Part shown: positions 31,167-42,574 of the stretch, piece after piece
Layout: the number at the start of each line of letters is the position of its first letter
Numbering within the stretch: position 1 is the stretch's first letter
Source: Plasmodium malariae
Taxonomy: Eukaryota; Apicomplexa; Aconoidasida; Haemosporida; Plasmodiidae
NCBI RefSeq assembly: GCF_900090045.1
Contig: NC_041779.1
Coordinates: forward strand, 1,056,001-1,120,000
Direction: 5' to 3'
Length of the DNA: 64,000 nt
Translations under genes and position numbers: made by a program
Notes under the pieces: model-generated
Databases searched by the model: none
Seen by the model: only the letters and a program-made list of their open reading frames with translations
Told to the model about the DNA's origin: nothing

Positions 31167-32672
31167 ATGCAAAGAGGTATACATCAAGTTTGTTTACAGT
31201 CTTTAAGGGGGAAAGGATCAATCAGTAGTGTACGAAACAATCTTTGGAATGGCAACATCTTGAGTAACCGTATGTTATTAAGCTCAAGTAGTAGCAGCTG
31301 TAGAAGTAGTGGTAGTAGTAAGTATGGTGGCTCGCTGAATGGTGCAATTTTTTGTGAAAGCAAGAGATACATAACTAGATATTGGGCAGAATACACTAAA
31401 AAGAAAATTCATGATTCCAAGATAAATGAATGGAGGGAACAATTTGCCATATTAGATGAATATAATGACAAGGATTTAATGATATGGAGGGATTCATTTA
31501 ATAAGATGGACAAGGATAAGGATAATTTTATATCACATGCAGACTTACAAAAGAGTGATTGGAGTTTAGAAAAATATACACTCTTTCAAAATTATGACAT
31601 GGACAAAAATAATCTCATCGATTTTGGTGAATACATACAGGCAGTTATTGACATAGATACACAATATTTTAAAAATTTTTTTCAAGGTTTTAGCAAAATT
31701 GATATTGAGTTGGAGTTTCAAAAGTATGCCAGTAAGACACAGCAGCAGTGTGGTGTATCCTAAAGCACTCACACACAAAAAAAAAAAAAAAAAAAAATCA
31801 AGAAAAATGAGAAAAATGGCAAAAATGAGAAAAATGGCAAAAATGAAAAAAATGGCAAAAATGAAAAAAATGAGAAAAATAAGGAAAAAATAAGCAAAAT
31901 GGGATAAAACTAGCTATTCATGTGAAAATATAGTACTACTCGTGGAAATACTATGTGTGCATGCGCATAATGCACATACGTACATATGTACATACGTGCA
32001 TACATATATACGTAATATACACACGCTTACGTATACATCTTAAATTGTTTTTTCTTTTTTCTCATTTTTGCACCTAGTTACTGAAAAGGAAAATAACAAA
32101 AAGGTAATACCCCTAACAAAACTAATGCAGATGCTAAAGGATAAGGAATTTACATGCGTAACTGAAACAGATTCACTGAAGTTGTTTAATGCAATGGACC
32201 TGAACAACGACGGCTCCATAGATTTTGAGGACTTTCTTGGGGTATGCACAATGCAAATGCAAATACGAATGCATATACATATACGAAATTATAATTATAA
32301 TTCAAATTAACATAATATAAAATTATGCGAAAAAAAAAAAAAAGAACATAATTGCAGAAAATGTTGTTACACAAAAATATGATGCAAAAGCGTAGTATAC
32401 ATTTTTTTTTTTTTTTTTTTTTTCCTTACTGCCCCCTCATCTTCATATTGCATATTAAGGGAAAAGACATTTTATTTAATGTCCATGATAATTCATAAAT
32501 AAGGCTATTCATTTTTTGTTTGACATTCGTGCAAAAGAGATATATAAGCGTTTATACCAATTTGACCACGTATATATATATATATATATATATATACATT
32601 AGTTTGTTTATTTACACGTTTTACTTACTATTTTTATATTTTTTTTTTCTTCAGTGGTTAGGTAAAAAGTAA
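31167..32672 (+). CDS. EF-hand calcium-binding protein, three exons
   Basis: My model is 31167-31731, 32078-32241 and 32655-32672 (phases 1 then 0), 248 residues. Three canonical calcium loops are visible: DKDKDNFISHAD, DMDKNNLIDFGE and DLNNDGSIDFED, the last in exon 2. The protein ends DFLGWLGKK. The first 40 residues are rich in Arg/Lys/Ser/Gln with no acidic residue (MQRGIHQVCLQSLRGKGS), compatible with a mitochondrial presequence, although a Ser run follows and no cleavage site can be read. It resembles calmodulin-like EF-hand proteins, but no kinase or other domain is attached. The exon 1 donor (GCCA|GTAAGA) is preferred to reading on to the stop at 31761-31763, because exon 2 completes the third EF-hand. 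Target unknown. Confidence 0.8.
31798..31895. repeat. AAAATGAGAAAAATGGC array in intron 1 of the EF-hand gene
   Basis: A-rich units of about 9-18 bp repeated over 100 bp just after the first donor site. Confidence 0.7.
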
Positions 32673-34585
32673 CACAGTGGTTTACGTTCACAAAATAAAA
32701 TAAGGCAGAACAGAAGAAGAAAGGATATACAAAAAGTATATATCCATCCATTTCTACGTATGGATGCACTATTTAGAAAAGCATGTTTAAAGTTGTTAGC
32801 ACAATTTTCCATTTGGGTGACAATAAAAATAAAGTACGGGAAGAAACAAAACACGGCGTACATATATGTATACATATATTTAAATATATATATATATATT
32901 TTTTAGTCTATATAAGCATGTTACTCGCTTTTATCCCAATTTAGTTTTTTTTATCTCCATAAGCAAATATGTGTTCACATTATGGATGTTCCCATTGTGG
33001 ATGTTCTCATTTTCCTTTTTATTTACTTCTTCCCCGTATGTAATATATGTTCATTACCCTCCATATGTATACATATCTTCTTTTTTTTTTTTTTTTCGTA
33101 ACAAGCATATGTTATGGTATCATGCTTTTCACTCATTTATTCTTTAACTTAAACATGACGTTTGTAAGCAACTGGCATGAATTTCGTAAGCACAATACAC
33201 GAAAAAATGTCTACATTAAGTAAGCCAAAGAAAAGCCAAAAAATAAAATAAAAATAAAATAAAAATAAAATAAAATAAAAATAAAATAAAAATAAAATAA
33301 AATAAATAAAAATAAAATAAAAATAAAATAAAAAAAAATAAAATAAAATAAAAATAAAATAAAAATAAAATAAAAATAAAAATAAAATAAAATAAAAATA
33401 AAATAAAAATAAAATAAAAATAAAAATAATAAATTATACATAACAGAATTAACAAAAATAAAGGACGTATAGCCAAAGTAATAGCAAAATAAACCTACAC
33501 GTGTGAGTGATGAATAGGGTTTGTTTTATAACCCCTACACGACAGAACAACAACAGAACAACAGAACAACGCCGAAAAGGCAACAAGTCAAAAAGGAGCG
33601 ACGTTCTACTTTTTAAAAAAAAAACAAACTGTGAAAAAAGAAAATAAAAAAGAACCAGATCTTATCATCAACAATTAATCAGTTAGGAGTTGCACGTTAA
33701 CAAAATAAATTAATTCTAAAACGTAAAAATGTTAAGTTATAGTAGTTATGGGTCAGTGTAGACATATAATTCTTTGTTCACTATATTTTTTTTTTTTTTT
33801 TTTTTTTTTGTTCAGAAGCCAAATGAGTTAGCTAAAATGTGTAAAAATATGTGATATTTATAAAAAAATAAAATAAAAATATCAAAATATGATTTTGTAA
33901 GCTGTCAAACCTCTTCCTATGATGCATTTCTTAGCTATTAAAAAAAAAAAAATAAAAATAAAAATAAAAATATTCTTGCATGTTCAGGAAATTTTTTACA
34001 TTTCTTGCGGTTGAACAAAACAAAAGTACATTTTCACGTTAATTTTAATGTGTGCACATTGTGTCACTATTCCATGAAGAATATAATAAGACTAATAGAA
34101 ATATACAAATAGATACCACGTACACTTGTAAAATATTGTCTACATATGTGCATATATTATATTTGCTACTAAGCAACCAGGTTTTGATAATATTTCTACT
34201 ACGTGTTGTACTTTCTGGCACACCATTTCTGCCTAAAAGGGGGAGGGTTTTCCAGTTGTTCAACGTTCTTTAAATTGTTACCCGCTATTTATATGAACGT
34301 ATATACACAATATATATATACACAATATATATATACACATATATATATATATATATATGTATTCACATGTACATGAGGGATGTGTGAGCGTTCTGCAGAC
34401 GCAGAGGAGTTGTTGTTTATCAAGTACTGTATTCCTACATTGTGACACCTCATATAATTTTTGTTTCTTCATGTTTTTCATACCTTCATAGAATTTTTAC
34501 ATAAATGGACAAATGGATAAGAGGATAAATAAATTGATGAAAAGTGAACAAACAAACGGACAAACAAAATGATAAATAATGAAGG

Positions 34586-34638
<53 letters not shown>

Positions 34639-35425
34639 GCACCATCATAATTTTGAATTATGTTAATAAAACTCGAATATGCTTTTGTTTCTACATTATA
34701 TTTTGTTCATTTTTTTTTTTTTTTTTTGTTTTTTCTTTTTTTAAGTTTTATTTTATATTTTCTATTATATATTTTCCTTTTTAACTCTTCATTAAGCATG
34801 AAAAAAGAAAAGACCTTAAGACATTTTTATGTGTTTGTTCATTGAGACATTTTGTATACGTTTCCGCCCAAAATAATTTTGCTTTTGTTGTTTTGTCTTC
34901 TTGTTTTTTTGTTAATCTACATTTTTTTTTTTTTGTTTCTTTTTTTTACTAAACAAACTTAACAAAAGGAAAATTGGTTTTATCTGGCTATTTTTTTTGA
35001 AGTCCCTTTTTACCCTTTAAACATTTTCAAAATATATATATACTTACATATATATATAAACTTATACATATATAAACATATACATATATAAACATATACA
35101 TATATAAACATATACATATATATAGGCACATAAAAATACGTATATATGTACTTCTATACGGGTATTTGTTTTTCAATTTTTGTTTAAAAGTCTTGTTCTT
35201 TGTTTGTTTGTTTGTTTGTTTGTTTGTTTTTTATTTTTTATTTTGTAGCTATAGCCACAAAAAACTTCATCATTTTCTGTCCTAAAAAATCAAAAACAAA
35301 AAAAAAAAAAGAAAAAGAGAGGAGAAGTAATCTACCTAATATATAACTCTCTTATTTGCACCTCTATTTATTTGTGCTATTTTTTGAATTTATTTTTTTA
35401 TTTTTTTTTTTTGTTTTTTGTAACA
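32673..35425. other. spacer, EF-hand gene / HSP20
   Basis: Includes an AAAATAAAATAAAAAT array, poly-A of 44 at 34590-34633, TATA-CATA microsatellites at 34304-34360 and 35033-35125, and a (GTTT)n run at 35196-35230. A possible three-exon minus-strand chain lies at 33996-34481, and a 45-codon plus-strand frame with an ATG at 33510-33647 (MNRVCFITPTRQ...). Neither is supported beyond open reading. Confidence 0.5.
33239..33428. repeat. (AAAATAAAATAAAAAT)n array
   Basis: About 190 bp of 5-6 bp A-rich units. The Phe/Ile/Leu frames through it are artefacts. Confidence 0.9.
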
Positions 35426-36667
35426 ATGAGTTGTTTATGTGCTGGTTGCGGTGACAAGGGTGAGATAAAGGTAGTCCCCGACCATAGAGTGGATATTGTA
35501 AGGAATTAAACATGTACACATGTACATTTATATATATGTGTATATATATGTGCATATATATGCATATGCATGCATGTATATCTATACGTAAGAGCACTCT
35601 CAGCATATTAAGTGTGCTCGGATGAGAAATTAACTGTAGCATATACATTAAATAAAGTTAAATATAACGCTGCTATTTGTTTTTTAATTTTTTGAATTTT
35701 TTTTTTCTTTTTTGTTACTTATATTGCCTAAGAGAACTTTTTTCATTTATTGTATCACCCTTGGTCCAAAAAAAACTTCCATTTTGTTTATCTGCTCTCA
35801 CTACAATATAACTACAATATAACTACAATATAACTACAATACGACGTTACATTCTATATTTTTTTTTTTTTTCTTTCCCCATGATATGTATGTAGAAGGA
35901 AATACAGTCTATTCCTAAAAAGAAGAATACGTTAGTTAACCCTAACACCGTTTTGGAAATAGAACCTGATAAGAATATGAAAAAGCAAATAACGTTTAGA
36001 CCAAAAGTTGATATAATGTATGACTCTGAAACCTGTCAAGCGATCTTAGTTTTAGACATACCAGGATTTAAAATTGAAGATATAGATGTAGAAATAGGAG
36101 AAGGAATGTTAACGATTGCAGGACCGAGATCTCAAACAGAATTATTTGAAACTTATGGTGACAATTTAATTCTGCATGCAAAAGAAAGAGAAGTGGGATA
36201 TTTTAAAAGAATTTTCAAATTGCCCCACAACATACTGGATGATACAGCTAAGGCCGTGTACAAAAACGGTACGCACGTTAAACGCATTACATAGGAGAAT
36301 ACATGTGTGTACATATATGTATATGTTAGCCCACAATGCGTACACATGAGATGAAGTACTATAGTTTGTGTATTTTAACCTTTTTGACGTACGGCATAAG
36401 TGGAGGCATTTAGCTTGAGCATTAAGGGCCGCTAAGGCTTCTGCCAAGCTCGTTCGTTCACTCGTTAGCTCGTTCGCTTGTTCGTTCGTTCGTTCGTTCG
36501 CTCGTTCTTCTGCTTTGTTTATTCGTTGCTACTTCTTTGCTGCTTATCTAACCATTCTGTATATCATAAAGCGATGTTCTTTTTTTTTTCACTTAGGAAT
36601 TTTGGAGATAAAAATGGAGTGTAAGCAATTCTCGTACATGCACAAGGTGGAAATAAGTCAAGGTTAA
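35426..36667 (+). CDS. HSP20: small heat shock protein HSP20 (alpha-crystallin), three exons
   Basis: My model is 35426-35497, 35896-36268 and 36597-36667 (phases 0 and 1), 171 residues. It is an ATP-independent holdase of the alpha-crystallin family; the Plasmodium orthologue is implicated in sporozoite motility. Exon 1 encodes a Cys-rich N-terminus (MSCLCAGCGDKGEIKVVPDH). Exon 2 carries the core beta-sandwich (PKVDIMYDSETCQAILVLDI, PGFKIEDIDVEIGEGMLTIA). The last junction gives NGILEIKMEC, the classic end-of-domain motif (A-x-x-x-n-GVL-EIxxP-like). Introns have clean GTAAGG...TAG and GTACGC...TAG borders. The middle exon alone looks like a truncated open frame ending at the spurious stop in intron 2. 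It is directly upstream of ClpB1 on the opposite strand, as remembered for P. falciparum. Confidence 0.92.
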
Positions 36668-37297
36668 AATTGCAGCCCAAAAAAAAAAAAAAAAAACTTA
36701 GAAAAAAAAAGAAATAAGGAGTATAATGGGGCGAATAGAAATGTAGAAAAAAAAAGGAAAAGCATTTTCTTTTAAGAATTAAACGTATATTTTGAATACA
36801 TATTGATGTAAAATTAATTTGAGTACATTTTTTAATAAACTCACAGAGAGTAACGTTGTTGTCTCGCTTGATTTATCAGATCAGTATTTTTTTTTTTTTT
36901 TTTCTCTTTTTTTTTTTTTGAATTTTTGCAATTAGACCTGATTGTATGTATATATAAATACATTATATTATGTTATATTATAATATATTATACCGTACTA
37001 TATCGTACTGTACTGTATTGTATTTTTTTTCTTGTTCATTTAAGTGAGGAATTTTGAATTTTCCTCGGGTATATAATTCATATAGTTACCACATAGCTAC
37101 CATATAGCTACTACTTTTTTTTGTCTTATCTTATCTTGCGTTGTTACAACTGCTGTTACAGATCCAGTTGCTTCTTCACTTAGCTGTCACCTTGCGCCTG
37201 CTCAGTTTGGGTTACATACCTCAAATTAGAGAAAGGGTAAATTTGTTTTGCTAGACATATTTATAATAGTTACTTTTTCGTTGCTATGTTTTGCCTT

Positions 37298-37330
<33 letters not shown>

Positions 37331-38075
37331 ACATTGTGCATATGTACATACATATATACGCGTATAAAAAGTGTACACATATACATGTATATACCTATAT
37401 ATGCGTACTGCACATGTACGAAGTGCACATGTGCAATGACCATTTTTTTCTTCTGCAATCTGATCCTGCGCTATTTTTTCCTCCATTCACATATATGTAT
37501 ATAACGCATTTTAAAAACCTTAAAAAAAAATGCGTTAAGACGTTAATGTGTCAGTGTGTTATATTGCACGTTTACATTTTTTTCTTTTTTTTTAGATGAC
37601 CAAATTTAATATTTTTGTGCGCTTTTATGTGAACTCTTTTTGTTTGCGTCTTTAAAACTCCATTTTTTGCATTTCAACAATAATTGGGATAAAAAAGGCT
37701 AGCTTTTCATTTTAATAGAGGAAAAAAAAGGGAGGAAAAGGGAATTACATGTGGGAAAAAAAAAAGGGAAATAAAAATCCATTTAACTCATTATGCGCAC
37801 TTAAATGCCTTTGCATTTTTCACTTCTTTACATCATACGACTACAACATTATACGCGCGACGATGTTAATACATAAGCATAAGCATAAGCACAAGCACAA
37901 GCATACTAACGGTGTGACGTGCGAAAATGTGTATAAATATGGAAATACTTTTTTTACAACTTGAGAAAAATGAGAAAGAACAAAAATAGACAAGTTCAGT
38001 GGGTCTGACAAATAGCAAAATTTTAATGTAATTTATTTCACTGAGTCGGTTAAAATTAAAAAAAAAAAAGTCTTT

Positions 38076-38109
<34 letters not shown>

Positions 38110-39283
38110 AGCAACAACTGCAACACAAATAAGTCAAGCAGCTCTTTAACTGTCTTTATAAAATTAAGACATAATTTAAAATGAGTAATACAGTTCTTTA
38201 ACTGTTTTTAATATAATTAAGAAAATGCTTAAAATACGTCATACAGCTCGTTAATCGTTATTAAAAATTTAATAAAATTATTAAAAAAATTCAAAAGAAA
38301 ATTCAAAAACTAACAATGATGTGTGGATAAACAGAACAATCCTATTTTATAATACAAAAAATGAGAGTAAAAAAAAAAAAAAAAAATAAAAAGGTAAAAT
38401 GGAAAGTAAAAAAAGTATCACTTGTTGGAAATCATAAAATTGGCATTTGGCTAGCTAATAATAATTTAAAGCCGTTCTGAATTTTTTCCCATTCTACTGA
38501 CTATTTGATATGTCTCTATCAAGGAACATTAAAATTGGATGGTATCATGTATCCAAATGTATATATGCACATACATATATAGAAGTATATACATTATGTA
38601 CGCATACATATATATAGGTGTTCGTACGTATATATGTATACACTTGTATTCGCATTTTGTTTGTACTATCGCCTATAAAAAAGTTAACATTTGGGGAGTT
38701 CCCTTTTCATAGCTTGCTTTAATGCCCCTATAAGAGAGGACTACTATTGGGAAGGGGGGTACGATCAGCCTTAGACAGTTCATACAGTATTGGCATTGTA
38801 GACTGTACTGAATACTAGGACATTCAGCTGTCCGTAATGAACATAATGACAATACAGGTCAAAAAGAATATAATAATATCAATGGACGCATTAAATATAG
38901 TGACAATACTGGCCCTGCTAAACGAATTGATTTTTTTTTTTTTTTTTTTTTCCCATTTTTCGTATATTGCTCTTAAAAAAAATAGGCCCAAAAAGTTAGC
39001 TCAAAAAACGAGTGATGGAGGTCCCCTTGCACAGCCTAGATATGAATGGAAAAAATCTAAATTCTGAATTTGTTGAGGTAATTTTTAATTTTTTGTAACT
39101 GCTACAACGGTGTAGGTAAGATGGTCATCCATATAAGACTGTGTTTTATAATAAATTTCGTTTGCTCTTGCAATACCAAGGGGTTTGTCAATGTGCACTT
39201 TCACACATGCGTACATATGTGTGTGTACTAAACGTGTACATCCTTCAGCGTTATATACACTCTTTGATAGTTTACACACCTCT
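36668..39283. other. convergent spacer, HSP20 / ClpB1
   Basis: Poly-A/T tracts at 36679-36696, 37298-37321 and 38080-38108, and TATACA microsatellites. Four small plus-strand exons with matching phases can be drawn at 38510-39067 (see findings). It is otherwise featureless. Confidence 0.5.
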
Positions 39284-42200
39284 CTAACCCTTTGTGAAGT
39301 GCAATTTTTGATCCTTTAGAGACACATGAATAATATCGTTCTCAACGAAAGTTTCATTAAGAATTCTGATGGCAATTTCAGTTTCAATTTCTGATTGGAT
39401 AACTCTTTTTAACGGTCTTGCACCGAAGGAGGGGTCATATGCTTTGTCAACTATATAAGAAAAGACTGCATCATCAATAGTAATTTTAAAATTTTTATCA
39501 AATAACCTATTAGCTACTTTTTTAATTTCTATATTTGCAATTTCTTTTAATTCTTTTTTTGATAAACTGTCAAATATAACATGATCATCAATTCGATTGT
39601 AGAATTCTGGTCTGAATGTTTCTCTGACTGACTTCATAACCTGTTCTTTAATTTTTTCCTTTTTATTTGGATCATTAGCCAATTCTAAAATACTTTGACT
39701 ACCTAAGTTCGATGTAAAAATAATAATGGTATTTCTAAAATTTGCTACATTGCCCTTAGTGTCTGATAATTTGCCTTCATCTATAACACGAAGTAATAAA
39801 TTATAAACATCTGGATGTGCTTTTTCAATTTCATCAAAAAGAATAATTGAATATGGTTTCTTTCGAACAGCATCTGTTAAGAGCCCACCTTGTTCATATC
39901 CTACATAACCTGGAGCTGCTCCTATTAATTTACTAATAGAATGTTTTTCCATATATTCGGACATGTCAAAATGTATTACCGCTTCTGGTGTATCAAATAA
40001 AACATCGGCTAAAACTTTTGATAGCTCTGTCTTTCCTACACCTGTTGGACCTAAAAACATTAAAGATGCAATTGGTTTTTTAGGATTATTCATACCAACT
40101 CTAGATCTTTGAACTGCTTTTGCTACAATCCTAACAGCATCATCTTGTCCAATAATTTGTTTATGTAATTCTTGTTCTAGATTTATAATTTTTTCCTTCT
40201 CAGATTTTAATAATTTATTTAATCGTATACCAGTAGATATACTAACAATGTTCATAATATCTTCACTTGTCACTTCGTCCTTAAGTATTCTATTTTTTTC
40301 TGGTATATCGTTTAGATAATTCTCTTCTGCTTTTTTCAATTGTTTTTCTAAGTCAGGTAATGTTTCAAATCTTAATTCTGCTGCTCTATTTAAATCAAAA
40401 TATCGTTCTGCCTTTTCTATTTCTATTTTTACTACATCTATTCTTTCTTTTATTGCTCGTATGTTATCTACGTAACTTTTTTCACTACTCCAAGAATCTA
40501 AAATTTTCTTTTGCTCCTTTCTTAGTTCACTCATGATTCTGTCTATCATCTTCAACCTATTAATTTCCTTTTCGTTGATTCGCTTTTTTAAGAAATTTGG
40601 GCTTTGAGAATAGTCAAATGGGCTGCCCCCATCATCACTCGAACCACTACTAGCATCGCTACTAACGCTGCTTCCCGCGGTGGTCCCCCTGATGGTGGTC
40701 GTGTCGGAGTAGTTGAACATGTTCCTCTGCTTATCCCCTAATATTGAAATTTTTTCCATCTCTAATTGTATTAACTGCTTTTCAATATTATCCAGTTGTA
40801 TCGGTTTGCTTGATAGTTGTATTTTCAAATTGGAGGCTGCCTCATCTATAAGATCAATTGCTTTGTCAGGTAAGAACCTATAGCTTATATAACGATCAGA
40901 TAATACAGCAGCTTGTATAAGTGCAGAATCTAGTATCCGTACTCCATGATGAACTTCATATCTTTCTTTTAATCCTCTTAATATACTAATAGTTTCATCT
41001 ACATTTGGTTGTTCTACAAGTATTTGTTGAAATCTTCTTTCGAGTGCTTTGTCTTTTTCTATAAATTGTCTATATTCACTAACAGTAGTAGCACCAATAC
41101 ATCTTAACTCTCCTCTAGCTAACATTGGCTTTAAAATATTCCCTGCATCTAGAGCACCTTCTGCAACTGCTCCAGCTCCTACAACAGTATGTATTTCATC
41201 AATAAACATAACAACTTGTCCTTCAGCATCTTGCACTTCTTTTAAAATGGATTTTAATCGTTCTTCAAAATCTCCTCTATATTTTGCACCAGCTATAAGC
41301 GATGACATATCTAGAGAAACTAATTTTCTTCCTTTCAAAGAATCAGGTACATCTCCTTGAACTATTTTTATAGCTAGACCTTCAACTATAGCAGTTTTAC
41401 CAACACCTGGATCACCTAACAATATAGGATTATTTTTTGTTCTTCTTGACAATATTTGAATTGCTCTTCTAATTTCATTATCTCGACCTATGACAGGATC
41501 TAACTTCCCAGCTCTAGCTAATGCTGTTAAGTCTCTACTATATTTTTCTAAAGCTTGATAAGTCATTTCTGGAGTTTTAGATGTTACCTTTTTTTTCCCT
41601 CTAATTTTTTCTACCGCTTTTTTCACTTTTTCATAATTGACATTATATTTTAATAACCATGGTCTAGTAAATTTTGAATCTTCCGAAATTATACTTAATA
41701 GTAGATGCTCAATAGATATATATTCGTCATTAAATTCTTTTTTTAATCTTTTACTTGTACTTAAAACTGTTTGAAGTGTTCTTCCCAAAATTTTCTGTTC
41801 CCCAAAACCACTTGGCATTTTGGGTTGCTTTTTTAAATATTCATCAATATCATGTATTAATAATTCTGTATCTATACCACTTTCCTTTAATATTCTTTGA
41901 GCTAAACCATCCGCAGAATCATTTAGTAGAGCTAGTAATAACATTTCTGCTTCTACATATGCTGAGTCATACTTTTCCCCTATTTTATTTAAAGAACTAA
42001 TTGCTTCCCAAGCCTTTTCCGTGTAGTCATCTGAGTTTATCGTATACTCTTCATCGCTCATATGAAGAGTAAACTGTTTGTTTCTGCTATGTGTACACCC
42101 ACTACTGTTACTGCTATTATTATGACTAGACCATTTTGAACTAATCCCGTTAACAGTACTTCCTGTTATTCTCTCTTCCACGTAGCACTGATCCATACCC

Positions 42201-42574
42201 CTGTTATTCATTGAATAGTTCAACCTCCCTCTATTCAAATATAATAGTTTATTATTCCTACCATTCCTATCATTCCTACCATTCCTACCATTCCTGCCAT
42301 TCCTACTATTTTCGTTGATATTCTCTTTCAGTTTGGATTTATAAAGCTTTCTCTTTTCTTGTAAAAAAGTATCATCATTTTTTAGCGGATTACCAATGAA
42401 CGCTCTATCTCTTTTGTTGAATATATTTAAGCTTCCACTTTTTGCAGTACTACAAATATTATTCTGTCTATTCAAAAATACGTTTATTCTTTTACTATTT
42501 AATACATCCCATATGAAAGTAATACCAATTATAAAGAAACAACCAAAAAAGTGTTTGCTGTCTTTACTGCGCAT
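39284..42574 (-). CDS. ClpB1: chaperone protein ClpB1, apicoplast
   Basis: 1,096 residues, single exon. An Hsp100 disaggregase placed in the apicoplast in Plasmodium. The N-terminus has a signal-type segment ([17 protein letters not shown]) and a long basic, Asn/Arg-rich transit region including [10 protein letters not shown] repeats. A Clp-N domain is at about 180-330. AAA module 1 has Walker [14 protein letters not shown] (about 385), Walker [10 protein letters not shown] and [13 protein letters not shown] ClpB-type coiled middle domain spans about 560-760 and is interrupted by a Ser/Gly/Asp insert (about 618-656). AAA module 2 has [12 protein letters not shown] (about 840), [12 protein letters not shown], the sensor FTSNLGS and the small-domain GARPLKR. 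The absence of a ClpP-docking IGF loop and the presence of the middle domain mark it as ClpB rather than ClpC/ClpA. It converges on HSP20, another chaperone. Confidence 0.94.
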   Translation of the reverse strand: MRSKDSKHFFGCFFIIGITFIWDVLNSKRINVFLNRQNNICSTAKSGSLNIFNKRDRAFIGNPLKNDDTFLQEKRKLYKSKLKENINENSRNGRNGRNGRNDRNGRNNKLLYLNRGRLNYSMNNRGMDQCYVEERITGSTVNGISSKWSSHNNSSNSSGCTHSRNKQFTLHMSDEEYTINSDDYTEKAWEAISSLNKIGEKYDSAYVEAEMLLLALLNDSADGLAQRILKESGIDTELLIHDIDEYLKKQPKMPSGFGEQKILGRTLQTVLSTSKRLKKEFNDEYISIEHLLLSIISEDSKFTRPWLLKYNVNYEKVKKAVEKIRGKKKVTSKTPEMTYQALEKYSRDLTALARAGKLDPVIGRDNEIRRAIQILSRRTKNNPILLGDPGVGKTAIVEGLAIKIVQGDVPDSLKGRKLVSLDMSSLIAGAKYRGDFEERLKSILKEVQDAEGQVVMFIDEIHTVVGAGAVAEGALDAGNILKPMLARGELRCIGATTVSEYRQFIEKDKALERRFQQILVEQPNVDETISILRGLKERYEVHHGVRILDSALIQAAVLSDRYISYRFLPDKAIDLIDEAASNLKIQLSSKPIQLDNIEKQLIQLEMEKISILGDKQRNMFNYSDTTTIRGTTAGSSVSSDASSGSSDDGGSPFDYSQSPNFLKKRINEKEINRLKMIDRIMSELRKEQKKILDSWSSEKSYVDNIRAIKERIDVVKIEIEKAERYFDLNRAAELRFETLPDLEKQLKKAEENYLNDIPEKNRILKDEVTSEDIMNIVSISTGIRLNKLLKSEKEKIINLEQELHKQIIGQDDAVRIVAKAVQRSRVGMNNPKKPIASLMFLGPTGVGKTELSKVLADVLFDTPEAVIHFDMSEYMEKHSISKLIGAAPGYVGYEQGGLLTDAVRKKPYSIILFDEIEKAHPDVYNLLLRVIDEGKLSDTKGNVANFRNTIIIFTSNLGSQSILELANDPNKKEKIKEQVMKSVRETFRPEFYNRIDDHVIFDSLSKKELKEIANIEIKKVANRLFDKNFKITIDDAVFSYIVDKAYDPSFGARPLKRVIQSEIETEIAIRILNETFVENDIIHVSLKDQKLHFTKG

